Assembly (NCBI RefSeq): GCF_030817315.1
Contig: NZ_JAUSZF010000001.1
Location: forward strand, 3,615,001-3,679,000
Direction of reading: 5' to 3'
Source of the DNA: Sphingomonas faeni
GTDB taxonomy: Bacteria; Pseudomonadota; Alphaproteobacteria; Sphingomonadales; Sphingomonadaceae
DNA: 64,000 nt
Positions within the stretch are counted from its first letter, which is position 1. Every line of letters starts with the position of its first letter. The position numbers and the translations under genes are program-made. Below, in pieces: positions 19,001 to 27,527 of the stretch. Under the pieces are notes generated by a model. The model was not told the origin of the DNA, searched no databases, and saw nothing but the letters and a program-made list of their open reading frames with translations.

Positions 19001-19030
19001 ATCTCGGCCGACGTTGACGCCGGCCGAGAT
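19001..19030 (+). terminator. Perfect 10-bp hairpin between two plus-strand units
   Basis: ATCTCGGCCG and CGGCCGAGAT form a perfect 10-bp stem with a 10-base loop, 4 bases after the GH43 stop. There is no following T-run. The next 60 bases hold a shared promoter-like motif and a good ribosome site, so this probably separates the esterase-GH43 unit from the GH51 operon. Confidence 0.6.
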
Positions 19031-19035
19031 TGAAC

Positions 19036-19050
19036 TACTCCTACAAGTAT
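19036..19050 (+). promoter_or_regulatory. Shared TACTC-C-TACAA promoter motif (copy 2)
   Basis: TACTCCTACAAGTAT, 42 bases before the GH51 start codon. It matches the inverted copy by the receptor gene at 12 of 15 positions and shares TACTCNTACAA with the site at 14099-14111. Its position directly after a hairpin suggests it belongs to the promoter of the GH51 operon. Confidence 0.4.
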
Positions 19051-19091
19051 CGAAAAGATGGGGCTGCCTCATGGTGGCCGAAAGGGAGAGT

Positions 19092-20723
19092 ATGGACCTG
19101 TTCACGCAACGCACTTCACAGTCGGGTTCCGGCCAGACGCGCGGCCTCAAGCGCGCGCTCGCGGCGCTGACGTTCGCGCCGCTGATGCTGGCGGGTGCTG
19201 GCTTCGCGACGCCGGCCGTTGCGCAGGATACGGCGGCACCGACCGTGACCGCGACGTTGCAGGCGGACAAGCCGGGTCCGGTCGTCCACCGCGACGTGTT
19301 CGGGCAGTTCGCCGAGCATCTCGGACACGGCATCTATGGCGGGATCTGGGTCGGCAAGAATTCGCGCATTCCCAATGACGGCGGCTATCGCCGTGACGTT
19401 CTGGACGCGCTGAAGGCGATCAACGTGCCGATGGTGCGCTGGCCCGGTGGGTGCTTCGCGGACGAATATCATTGGAGGGACGGTATCGGCGCGACCAAGA
19501 GCCGCCCGACCAAGGTCAACACCAACTGGGGCGGCGTCAACGAGGATAACAGCTTCGGCACGCATGAATATTTCGGGCTGATGGACCGTCTCGGCGCGAG
19601 CACCTACGTCTCCGCCAACGTCGGCAGTGCACCGCCCGCCGAGACCGCGCAATGGGTCGAGTACATGACCGCGGCGAAGGGCACGACCGTGCTGGCGAAG
19701 GAACGCGAGCGCAACGGCCATGCCGCGCCGTGGAAGATCCAGTATCTCGGCATCGGCAACGAGCTATGGGGCTGTGGCGGCAACATGCGCGCCGAATATG
19801 CCGCCGACCTGACCAACCGTTATGCGCAGTTCGCCAAGTCCGCGAACGGCACGATGCTGAAGATCGCCAGCGGCCCGAGCGACTCGAACTACGAGTGGAC
19901 CGAGGCGATGATGCGGATCGCGGGCAAGAATATCGATGGGCTTGCGCTGCACTACTATACGCGGCCGCGCGACAAGGACTGGAAGGACAAGGGCGCGGCG
20001 ATCGGCTTCCCGGAGCGCGAATGGGCGAGCACCATGTCGCACACGCTGGAGATGGAGGAGTTCATCACCAAGCATTCGGCGATCATGGACAAATACGACC
20101 CCGCCAAGCGCGTGATGCTCGCGGTCGACGAATGGGGCACGTGGTACGATCCGACCCCGGGCAGCAATCCAGGTTTTCTGGAGCAGCAGAATTCGTTGCG
20201 CGATGCGGTTGTCGCGGGGCTCAACCTCAATATCTTCGCGCACCATGCAGACCGGGTGAAGATGGCGGCGATCGCGCAGATGGTGAACGTGTTGCAGGCG
20301 ATGCTGCTCACCGACGGCGCGCGGATGGTGAAGACGCCGACCTACTGGGTGTTCGACCTCTACAAGCCGTGGCAGGGCGCGACGTCGTTGCCGATCCAGG
20401 TGACCTCGCCCTGGTATCACAAGGACGAGGTGGCGGTGCCTGCGGTCAGTGCGTCCGCGGTGCGCGACACGGCGGGGCAGGTGCATGTCGCGCTCGTCAA
20501 CCTCGATCCGAACCGCGCGATGCCGGTGTCGGTATCGCTCGCCGGATTGCAGGCGACGCAGGCGAGCGGACGGATCATCACCGGTACGGCGATGGACGCG
20601 CATAACAGCTTCGACGCGCCGGACACGGTCGTGCCGCAGCCGTTCACGGGCGCGCAGGTGACGGGTGGTAATCTGACGCTCACGGTGCCGGCTAAGTCCG
20701 TTCTGGTGCTCGACCTGCGCTGA
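19092..20723 (+). CDS. GH51 alpha-L-arabinofuranosidase
   Basis: Removes terminal alpha-L-arabinofuranose from arabinoxylan or arabinan (EC 3.2.1.55). 543 residues: a cytoplasmic N-terminus and signal peptide to about residue 43 (TPAVAQ), a (beta/alpha)8 domain and a C-terminal beta-sandwich. The acid/base is Glu224 in YLGIGNELWG and the nucleophile Glu347 in AVDEWGTWY; both family signatures (VRWPGGCFADEYHW, GNELWGCG) are intact. The ATG at 19092 follows AAGGGAGAG. It begins a five-gene operon with GH95, GH39, an esterase and GH43, with gaps of 7 bases, 4-base overlap, 24 bases and 4-base overlap. Confidence 0.95.
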   Translation: MDLFTQRTSQSGSGQTRGLKRALAALTFAPLMLAGAGFATPAVAQDTAAPTVTATLQADKPGPVVHRDVFGQFAEHLGHGIYGGIWVGKNSRIPNDGGYRRDVLDALKAINVPMVRWPGGCFADEYHWRDGIGATKSRPTKVNTNWGGVNEDNSFGTHEYFGLMDRLGASTYVSANVGSAPPAETAQWVEYMTAAKGTTVLAKERERNGHAAPWKIQYLGIGNELWGCGGNMRAEYAADLTNRYAQFAKSANGTMLKIASGPSDSNYEWTEAMMRIAGKNIDGLALHYYTRPRDKDWKDKGAAIGFPEREWASTMSHTLEMEEFITKHSAIMDKYDPAKRVMLAVDEWGTWYDPTPGSNPGFLEQQNSLRDAVVAGLNLNIFAHHADRVKMAAIAQMVNVLQAMLLTDGARMVKTPTYWVFDLYKPWQGATSLPIQVTSPWYHKDEVAVPAVSASAVRDTAGQVHVALVNLDPNRAMPVSVSLAGLQATQASGRIITGTAMDAHNSFDAPDTVVPQPFTGAQVTGGNLTLTVPAKSVLVLDLR

Positions 20724-20730
20724 TCGGGCG

Positions 20731-23079
20731 ATGACCGTCGAACCCACGCGGCGCGACATGCTGGAAGGGGCAGCGGCGGTCGCCGTCGCTGCCCTTGCCG
20801 GGTCTGCGACGGGACAGGCGTGGGCGGCGGCACCGGCGGATGGTCCTCGGCTCTGGTATCGGCAGCCGGCGGTTGCCTGGACGGAGGCGTTACCGGTCGG
20901 CAATGGCCGGCTCGGCGCGATGGTGTTCGGTGGGACCGCGAGCGAGCGGTTGCAACTGAATGAGGATACCTTGTGGACGGGCGGGCCGTATGATCCGGTC
21001 AACCCGGCAGCGCACGCGGCACTGCCCGAGGTCCGGCGGTTGATTGACGCGGGCAAGTTTGCGGAGGCGCAGGCGCTGGCGAACGCGCAGGTCATGGGAC
21101 TGCCCAAGACGCAGATGGCGTATCAGCCGGTTGGCGACCTGCTGCTGGAGATGCCCGGCGTGTCGGGTGCCGTCGGCGACTATGTCCGGCAGCTCGATCT
21201 TGACGCGGCGGTTGCGACCACCAGTTTCACGATGGGCGGCACGCGGTTTCGTCGCGACGTGTTCGCGTCGCCGGGGGATCAGGTGATCGCGGTGCATTTG
21301 GTCGGCGATCGGCCGTTCGACCTGCTGGTGGGGCTCCAATCCCCGCAGATTGGCGCCATCGTCTCGATCGACGGTGCGACGGTGACGCTGGCCGGACATA
21401 ATGGCGAGCGGGCGGGAATTGCGGGACAGCTGCGCTTTGCGGCGCGGGCGCGGGTCTCGACGGTGGGCGGTGTCGTCTCGAATGATGGAAGCCGGGTTCG
21501 CGTTACGGGGGCACGCGCGATCACTGTGTTGGTGGCGATGGCGACCAGCTATCGCCGGTTCGACGACGTGAGCGGCAACCCGGAAGCCGCGACGCTTGCC
21601 ACGCTTGATCGTGCCAGCCGGCGCGGCATCGATCGTATCCGTGCCGAGACGAGCGCCGCGCACCGCGCGCTGTTCCGTCGGGTCACGCTCGATCTCGGGC
21701 GTACGGCGGCGGCCGACAAGCCTACCGACGAGCGGGTACGTGCCAATCGCGCTGGTGACGATCCCGCTTTGGCGACGCTGTATTTCGATTACGGCCGGTA
21801 TCTGCTGATCGCGTCGTCGCGGCCGGGTACGCAGCCCGCGAACCTTCAGGGCATCTGGAACGACGCGATCAAGCCGCCGTGGGAATCCAAATACACGGTC
21901 AACATCAATACCGAGATGAATTACTGGCCGGCGGAGGTAACGGCGCTGGCCGAGTGCACCACGCCGCTGGTGCAGATGGTGCGCGAACTGGCGGAAACGG
22001 GGACGCGGACCGCGCGGAAAATGTACGGTGCGCGCGGGTGGGTGTGTCATCACAACACCGATCTGTGGCGCGCGACGGCGCCGATCGACGGGGCGCAATA
22101 GGGGCTGTGGCCTACCGGCGGCGCGTGGTTGTGCACGCATTTGTGGGATCGCTACGATTACGGGCGCGACCTCGCCTATCTGCGGTCAGTCTATCCGCTG
22201 ATGCGCGGGGCGGCGTTGTTCTTTCTCGACACGCTCCAGACCGATCCGGCGACCGGTGCGCTGGTGACCAACCCGTCGCTGTCGCCCGAGAACATCCATC
22301 CGGCGGGCGCATCGATCTGCGCGGGGCCGGCAATGGACATGCAGATCCTGCGCGATCTGTTCGATCAGGTCGGGCAGGCGGCGGCTTTGCTGAGGATCGA
22401 TGCGCCGTTTGCAGCGGAGGTGGCGGCGGCGCGTGCTCGGCTCGCACCCGATCACGTGGGCGCTCAGGGTCAGCTTCAGGAGTGGCAAAGCGACTGGGAC
22501 GCGGCTGCGCCCGAGCCGCATCACCGCCACGTTTCGCATTTGTATGGGCTGTTCCCGAGCGACCAGATCGATCTCGACCGGACGCCCGCACTGGCGCAGG
22601 CGGCGCGGCGTTCGCTCGAACTGCGCGGCGACGAATCCACCGGCTGGGCGACCGCTTGGCGTGCGAACCTGTGGGCGCGGCTGCGCGACGGCGACCACGC
22701 GCACCGTATAATCGCCTTCCTGCTGGGGCCCGAGCGGACCTATCCCAATCTGTTCGACGCGCATCCGCCGTTCCAGATCGATGGCAATTTCGGCGGTACG
22801 CGCGCTATCGCCGAGATGCTGATGCAGAGCCGGGGCGATGAGATCCTGCTGTTGCCGGCACTGCCGAGAGCATGGCCTGCGGGGTCGGTCACCGGGCTGC
22901 GCGCGCGGGGTAGGTGTTCGGTCGATCTGCGCTGGCAAGGCGGCGAACTGGTCGAGGCGGTGGTCCGTGGCGAGATATCGGGGCGTCGCGTGATCCGGCT
23001 GGGTACGCGGCGCGTCGAGATCGATCTGGTGCCGGGCAAGATCGTCCGTCTTAGCGGAGAAGGAATGGTGCGGACATGA
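20731..23079 (+). pseudogene. GH95 alpha-L-fucosidase/alpha-L-galactosidase interrupted by TAG
   Basis: Family 95 enzyme of about 782 residues if the in-frame TAG at 22099-22101 is read through. It starts with a Tat signal (PTRRDMLEGAAAVAVAALAG), then the N-terminal beta domain LWYRQPAVAWTEALPVGNGRL and LQLNEDTLWTGG. The (alpha/alpha)6 catalytic domain carries NLQGIWNDAIKPPWESKY and, after the TAG, WPTGGAWLCTHLWDRYDYG, HHRHVSHLYGL and FQIDGNFGG. The stop replaces one aromatic residue position (A-Q-stop-G-L-W-P; usually Trp or Tyr), so a single base change (for example TGG to TAG) explains it. Both halves stay in the same frame and show no further decay. In cereal-xylan loci of Bacteroides this family removes L-galactose from side chains. 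Confidence 0.85.
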
Positions 23080-24740
23080 CGCGACGTGCGATGATGGCCA
23101 CGGCGGCTATGGCGCTCCTGATTGCGGGATCATCAGGCGCGGCTCCGCCCGATCCCACGGCGGCTCGGATCGTGCATGTCACCGTGGACGCCGCGCGCGT
23201 CACCACGCCGTTGCCGCCGATCTGGCGCTTCTTCGGTGCGGACGAGCCCAATTACGCGACCTTGTCGGAGGGGCGGCGGCTGCTCGTCGAACTGGGGCGG
23301 TTGCGGCCCGACAACGTATATTTCCGCGCGCATAACCTGCTCACCACCGGCGACGGCACGCCTGATTTCAAATGGGGCAGTACGAACGCCTATACCGAGC
23401 GCGACGGCCAGCCGGTGTACGACTGGACGATCGTCGACCGGATCATCGACACGTATCGCGCGGCCGGCATCCACCCGTATCTCGAGATCGGCTTCATGCC
23501 CGAGGCGCTGAGCGCCGCGCCTAATGGGACGCCGTATCGCCTGCCCTGGGCACCGGGGGTGGACGACAAGGGAAAGACTGCCGGTTGGACCTATCCGCCA
23601 CGTGATCAGCGCCGGTGGGCGGACCTCGTCTATCGCTGGACGCAGCATAATGTGGAGCGATACGGCCGTGCCGAGGTGGAGCGCTGGTATTTCCAGACCT
23701 GGAACGAACCGAACCTCAGCTTCTACTGGAGCGCGGGTCCCGAGGAATTCTACCGGCTGCACGACGTCACGGTCGACGCGATCCGCCGCGCCTTGCCGAC
23801 GGCGCGGGTCGGCGGCCCGGATCTTGCCGGGTCCGGAGGCAGCTTCATGGACGGGTTCCTGAAGCACGTCGTGACCGGCACGAATTACGCGACCGGTCGC
23901 ACCGGTACGCCGACCGACTTCCTGTCGTTTCATGCCAAGGGTCAGCCTGTGCTGGTCGACGGTCATGTCCGCATGGGGATCGCCAACCAGTTGCGCACCG
24001 CCGATGAGGCGTTCGGCAAGTTCGCGGCGGTACCCGCGCTCGCCGGCAAGCCGGTGGTGATCGGCGAGAATGATCCGGAAGGGTGCGCGGCATGTCCGGG
24101 GCCCGCCAATGCGTATCGCAACGGGCCGCTGTACGCGAGCTACACCGCCGCCAGCTATGCGCGGCTGTGGGAACTGGCGCAGCGGCGCGGGACCCGGCTG
24201 GAGGGCGCGCTGTCCTGGTCGTACACCTTCGTCGGCCAGCCCTGGTTCGCTGGGTATCGCCAGCTCGCCACCAACGGTGTCGATCTTGCCGTGATGAACG
24301 TGTTTCGGCTGTTCGCGCGGCTAGGTTCCGACAGCGTTGCGGCGAGCAGTGATGGCCAGATACCGCTCGATGCGGTGCTGCGCGACGGTGTGCGCGGACC
24401 GGCCGACGTGGGCGTGATCGCGACGCGGGGTGCCGACCAGCGGGCCCAAGTGCTGCTGTGGAATTACCACGACGACGATGTGCCGGGCCCCGACGCGCGG
24501 ATCGACCTTCGCGTTTCCGGGGTAGCGCCCGCTGCTGCCGGGCGAATGTGGCGCGTCGATCCTGCGCACGCCAACGCATTCGGCGCTTGGCAGGCGATGG
24601 GCTCTCCAGCCAAGCCGACTGTCGCGCAGATCGCGGCGCTCAAGCGTGCGTCGATGCTGGTGCCCCAAGACGTGCGCCTGAAAGACGGCAGGCTCAACCT
24701 GTCCTTGCCGCGCCAAGGCGTCGCGCTGGTCGAGTTCTAG
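23076..24740 (+). CDS. Secreted GH39 beta-xylosidase
   Basis: Retaining glycosidase, 554 residues, with a signal peptide ending at about residue 22. The TIM barrel carries the acid/base Glu211 in FQTWNEPNLSFYW. The likely nucleophile is Glu331 in VVIGENDPEGCAAC, a loop variant that I recall from Caulobacter-type GH39 xylosidases rather than the more common TEW/SEF form. A C-terminal beta domain follows. The ATG overlaps the GH95 stop by four bases (ATGA), so its translation may depend on ribosomes finishing GH95; the TAG upstream could reduce that. Expected role: release of xylose from xylo-oligosaccharides (EC 3.2.1.37). Confidence 0.92.
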   Translation: MTRRAMMATAAMALLIAGSSGAAPPDPTAARIVHVTVDAARVTTPLPPIWRFFGADEPNYATLSEGRRLLVELGRLRPDNVYFRAHNLLTTGDGTPDFKWGSTNAYTERDGQPVYDWTIVDRIIDTYRAAGIHPYLEIGFMPEALSAAPNGTPYRLPWAPGVDDKGKTAGWTYPPRDQRRWADLVYRWTQHNVERYGRAEVERWYFQTWNEPNLSFYWSAGPEEFYRLHDVTVDAIRRALPTARVGGPDLAGSGGSFMDGFLKHVVTGTNYATGRTGTPTDFLSFHAKGQPVLVDGHVRMGIANQLRTADEAFGKFAAVPALAGKPVVIGENDPEGCAACPGPANAYRNGPLYASYTAASYARLWELAQRRGTRLEGALSWSYTFVGQPWFAGYRQLATNGVDLAVMNVFRLFARLGSDSVAASSDGQIPLDAVLRDGVRGPADVGVIATRGADQRAQVLLWNYHDDDVPGPDARIDLRVSGVAPAAAGRMWRVDPAHANAFGAWQAMGSPAKPTVAQIAALKRASMLVPQDVRLKDGRLNLSLPRQGVALVEF

Positions 24741-24764
24741 GTGCGGGTGAACACGCAAAAGGGG

Positions 24765-25832
24765 ATGTCCGTGAACAGAGTTTTCGTCGCACTCGGCACC
24801 GCGTTGGCGATGCTATCGACCGGCCCCGCTTCGGCGCAGGTCAAGACGCCGGGACCGCCGCCCGTCGCGGGTGCGCGGCCGGTGACGATCGAGCGCATTA
24901 CCGTCCACTCGCCCGCGATCGAGGGTAATCTTGAAGGTGACAGCCCGGATCGCGCGGTACTGGTGGTCCTGCCACCGAGCTATCGCGCCAATCCGAAGCG
25001 GCGCTATCCGGTAGTCTATGCGCTGCACGGCTATTCGATCGGCGTCGAACAGTGGATCGGCGAGATCCACGTGCCGCAGACGATCGAGGGCGCGTTCGCC
25101 AAGGGTGCTCGCGAGATGATCGTGGTGCTGCCCGACAGCAAGACCGCGCATAACGGGTCCTTCTATTCGAGTTCGGTGACGGTCGGCGATTTCGAGACGT
25201 TCGTCGCGCGCGATCTCGTCGGCTATGTCGACGGCCATTACCGGACGATCGCGGACCGTCGCAGCCGCGGGCTCGCGGGGCATTCGATGGGCGGTTACGG
25301 CACGGCGCGGATCGGCATGAAGCATCCCGAAACGTTCGGCGCGCTCTACATGATGAGCCCGTGTTGCCTCTCGACCCGCGCGCTCGGCACGCCGGATGCG
25401 GCGACCGAGGCGGCGATCCGCGCGCTGCGCTCGCCGGCGGACAGCGCGACCTTGTCGTGGGGGCAGCGCGCGCAACTCGCGACGGCGGCGGCGTGGTCGC
25501 CCAACCCGAAGGCACCGCCGCTGTATCTCGATCTGCCGGTCAAGGACGGCGTGCCGCAGCCCGACGTGCTGGCGCGCTGGGCCGCCAATGCGCCGCTGGC
25601 GATGCTCGACCAATATGTCGGCAATCTGCGGCGTTATGCGGCGATCGGGATCGACGTCGGTGATCGGGACGGGCTGAAGGACGATGCCGGCAAGCTCCAC
25701 GCGGCACTTGATAGCTACGGCATCGCCAACAGCTTCGAGGTGTATCCGGGCGATCATACCAGCGGCGTCGCAGGGCGCGTGCAGGACAAGATGATGCCGT
25801 TCTTCTCGCGCGCCTTGGCGTCCGGCAAATGA
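24765..25832 (+). CDS. Secreted esterase of the enterochelin/feruloyl-esterase D family
   Basis: 355 residues with a signal peptide to about residue 26 (PASAQ). Alpha/beta hydrolase of the esterase-D type (PF00756): VVYALHGYSIGVEQWI oxyanion segment, nucleophile Ser174 in AGHSMGGYGTAR, Asp in DVGDRDGLKDD and His in YPGDHTSGV. The ATG at 24765 follows AAAAGGGG; the frame opens earlier at GTG 24741. It overlaps the following GH43 by four bases. By context the likely role is to cut feruloyl or acetyl esters on arabinoxylan; the family also contains acetylxylan and other esterases, so the acyl group is inferred. Confidence 0.85.
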   Translation: MSVNRVFVALGTALAMLSTGPASAQVKTPGPPPVAGARPVTIERITVHSPAIEGNLEGDSPDRAVLVVLPPSYRANPKRRYPVVYALHGYSIGVEQWIGEIHVPQTIEGAFAKGAREMIVVLPDSKTAHNGSFYSSSVTVGDFETFVARDLVGYVDGHYRTIADRRSRGLAGHSMGGYGTARIGMKHPETFGALYMMSPCCLSTRALGTPDAATEAAIRALRSPADSATLSWGQRAQLATAAAWSPNPKAPPLYLDLPVKDGVPQPDVLARWAANAPLAMLDQYVGNLRRYAAIGIDVGDRDGLKDDAGKLHAALDSYGIANSFEVYPGDHTSGVAGRVQDKMMPFFSRALASGK

Positions 25833-27394
25833 GGCTCGCGTTGGCGGTCGCGCTGGAGTTGATGGCGACGGTAGCATCGGCGCAGGTGTGGCGGTCGGAC
25901 CGGGGCGACGGGACTTTTCGCAATCCGGTACTGTTCGCGGATTATCCTGACCCCGACATCATCCGCGTCGGCAGCGACTATTATTTCGCGACGACGACGT
26001 TCGCGAATACGCCCGGGATTACGATCCTGCACAGCCGCGATCTGGTGAACTGGACGCTTGCCTCGCATCTCGTCGATCGGCTGGAGGGCAAGCCCGAATA
26101 TGATCTGAAGGGCGGCAACGCGTACCGGCACGGGCTCTACGCCTCATCCTTACGCTACCACGCGGGCACCTATTATCTCGCCAATACGCCGGTCGGACAG
26201 AAGACGCGGATCTGGTACGCGAAGGACGTGCGCGGGCCGTGGCGCTTTCACGAACTGGAGCGCGAGGCGTTCGATCCGGGGCTGTTCATCGAACCGGACG
26301 GGCGCGCGTATCTGACGACCGCGAGTACCGCGGACGGCACGATCACGCTGCTGACGCTGGACAAGGATCTGGCGCACGTCACCGCGTCGCAGAAAGTGCA
26401 TTACATCAAGGGCGCGGAAGGGTCGAAGATCATCCGGCGCGGTGCGTATTATTACATGTTCAACGCGCTGCCGCCGCGGCTTGCGCTCAGCGTGTCGCGG
26501 TCGCGCAGCCTGTTCGGGCCGTGGGAAACGCGCGACCAGATCGACGACAAGACCGGGGGGCATCAGGGTGCGCTGGTCGACCTGCCCGATGGCCGCTGGT
26601 TCGGTTTCGTGATGGAGGATAGCGGCGCGATCGGGCGGATGACGAACCTCAGCCCGGTGTTCTGGCAGGATGACTGGCCTGTATGGGGCATGCGCGAGGC
26701 GCCCGGTCGCGTGCCGCGGCGTGCGGCCAAGCCGATCCCCGGCGGCGCCTTTACGGAGCCAGCGACGTCGGATGATTTCGGCAAGCGGACGCTCGGATTG
26801 CAGTGGCAGTGGAACCACAATCCGGAGCCTTCGCGCTGGTCGCTGACCGAGCGACCGGGGTGGTTGCGGTTGAAACCGACGGTCGCGACCGGCTTCTGGA
26901 GCGCGCGCAACACGCTGGTGCAGAAGGGACAGGGGCCGGCGAGCCGGGGCGAGGTGAAGCTCGACATTCGCCACCTGGCGGCGGGGGATCGTTGCGGGTT
27001 CGGGACGTTTGGGCAGTTCAGCGGGAATATCACGGTGCAGGGCGCGCCGGGTGGCAAGGCAACGCTGGCGATGGAGGTGACCGAAGATACGGTCGATGGT
27101 GCGCGGACGGAGGTTCGCGCCACTGCGCCGCTCGCGAAGGCTGATGCGCTGTGGTTACGGACCGATATGGACTTCACGACGGATCTTGCGCGGGTGGCGT
27201 ATAGTGTGGACGGGCGGCGCTGGACCGGGCTCGGGGGCGAATTCCCGCTGGCGTTCGCTTGGCGGACGGGGACGTTTCAGGGTGAGCAACTCGCGCTGTT
27301 TTGCTACGCGCCGACAGAGAGCCGGGGGTGGCTGGATATCGACCGGTTTACGCTGTCGGCCTTGCCGCCGGCCAAGCCAGAACGGGTGCGTTAG
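25829..27394 (+). CDS. Secreted GH43 beta-xylosidase/arabinofuranosidase
   Basis: 521 residues with a short signal peptide (about 1-19, ASAQ). The propeller carries base Asp41 in YPDPDIIRVG, pKa Asp149 in AFDPGLFIE and acid Glu197 in KGAEGSKII. From about residue 315 there is a C-terminal beta-sandwich (LGLQWQWNHNPEPSRWSL) as in two-domain family members. The last gene of the GH51 operon, ATGA-overlapped with the esterase. A large inverted repeat that can act as a terminator follows 17 bases after the stop. Specificity is not decided by sequence. Confidence 0.92.
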   Translation: MRLALAVALELMATVASAQVWRSDRGDGTFRNPVLFADYPDPDIIRVGSDYYFATTTFANTPGITILHSRDLVNWTLASHLVDRLEGKPEYDLKGGNAYRHGLYASSLRYHAGTYYLANTPVGQKTRIWYAKDVRGPWRFHELEREAFDPGLFIEPDGRAYLTTASTADGTITLLTLDKDLAHVTASQKVHYIKGAEGSKIIRRGAYYYMFNALPPRLALSVSRSRSLFGPWETRDQIDDKTGGHQGALVDLPDGRWFGFVMEDSGAIGRMTNLSPVFWQDDWPVWGMREAPGRVPRRAAKPIPGGAFTEPATSDDFGKRTLGLQWQWNHNPEPSRWSLTERPGWLRLKPTVATGFWSARNTLVQKGQGPASRGEVKLDIRHLAAGDRCGFGTFGQFSGNITVQGAPGGKATLAMEVTEDTVDGARTEVRATAPLAKADALWLRTDMDFTTDLARVAYSVDGRRWTGLGGEFPLAFAWRTGTFQGEQLALFCYAPTESRGWLDIDRFTLSALPPAKPERVR

Positions 27395-27410
27395 CGTCGT
27401 TTTCAAACCT

Positions 27411-27505
27411 TTCCGTTCGTGCTGAGCGTAGTCGAAGCACCGCTCTCAACAGGCGTGTACGCAAGGTCGAGGGGTACCCTTCGACTACGCTCAGGGCGAA
27501 CGGAA
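27411..27505. repeat. Large inverted repeat with CTGAGCGTAGTCGAAG core
   Basis: Two arms, TTCCGTTCG..CTGAGCGTAGTCGAAG and its reverse complement, nearly perfect over about 27 bases, separated by about 37 bases. It lies exactly between converging genes (GH43 and GH27), so it likely stops transcription from both sides. I recognise the core as a common sphingomonad extragenic palindrome. Confidence 0.8.
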
Positions 27506-27527
27506 GAGGGGGATGGCCAGTCCGTCA

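Noticed and set aside
22099..22101. TAG read as pyrrolysine or by programmed recoding
   Set aside because: No pyrrolysine genes or downstream element visible, and the position is an ordinary aromatic residue in the family; a nonsense change is simpler.
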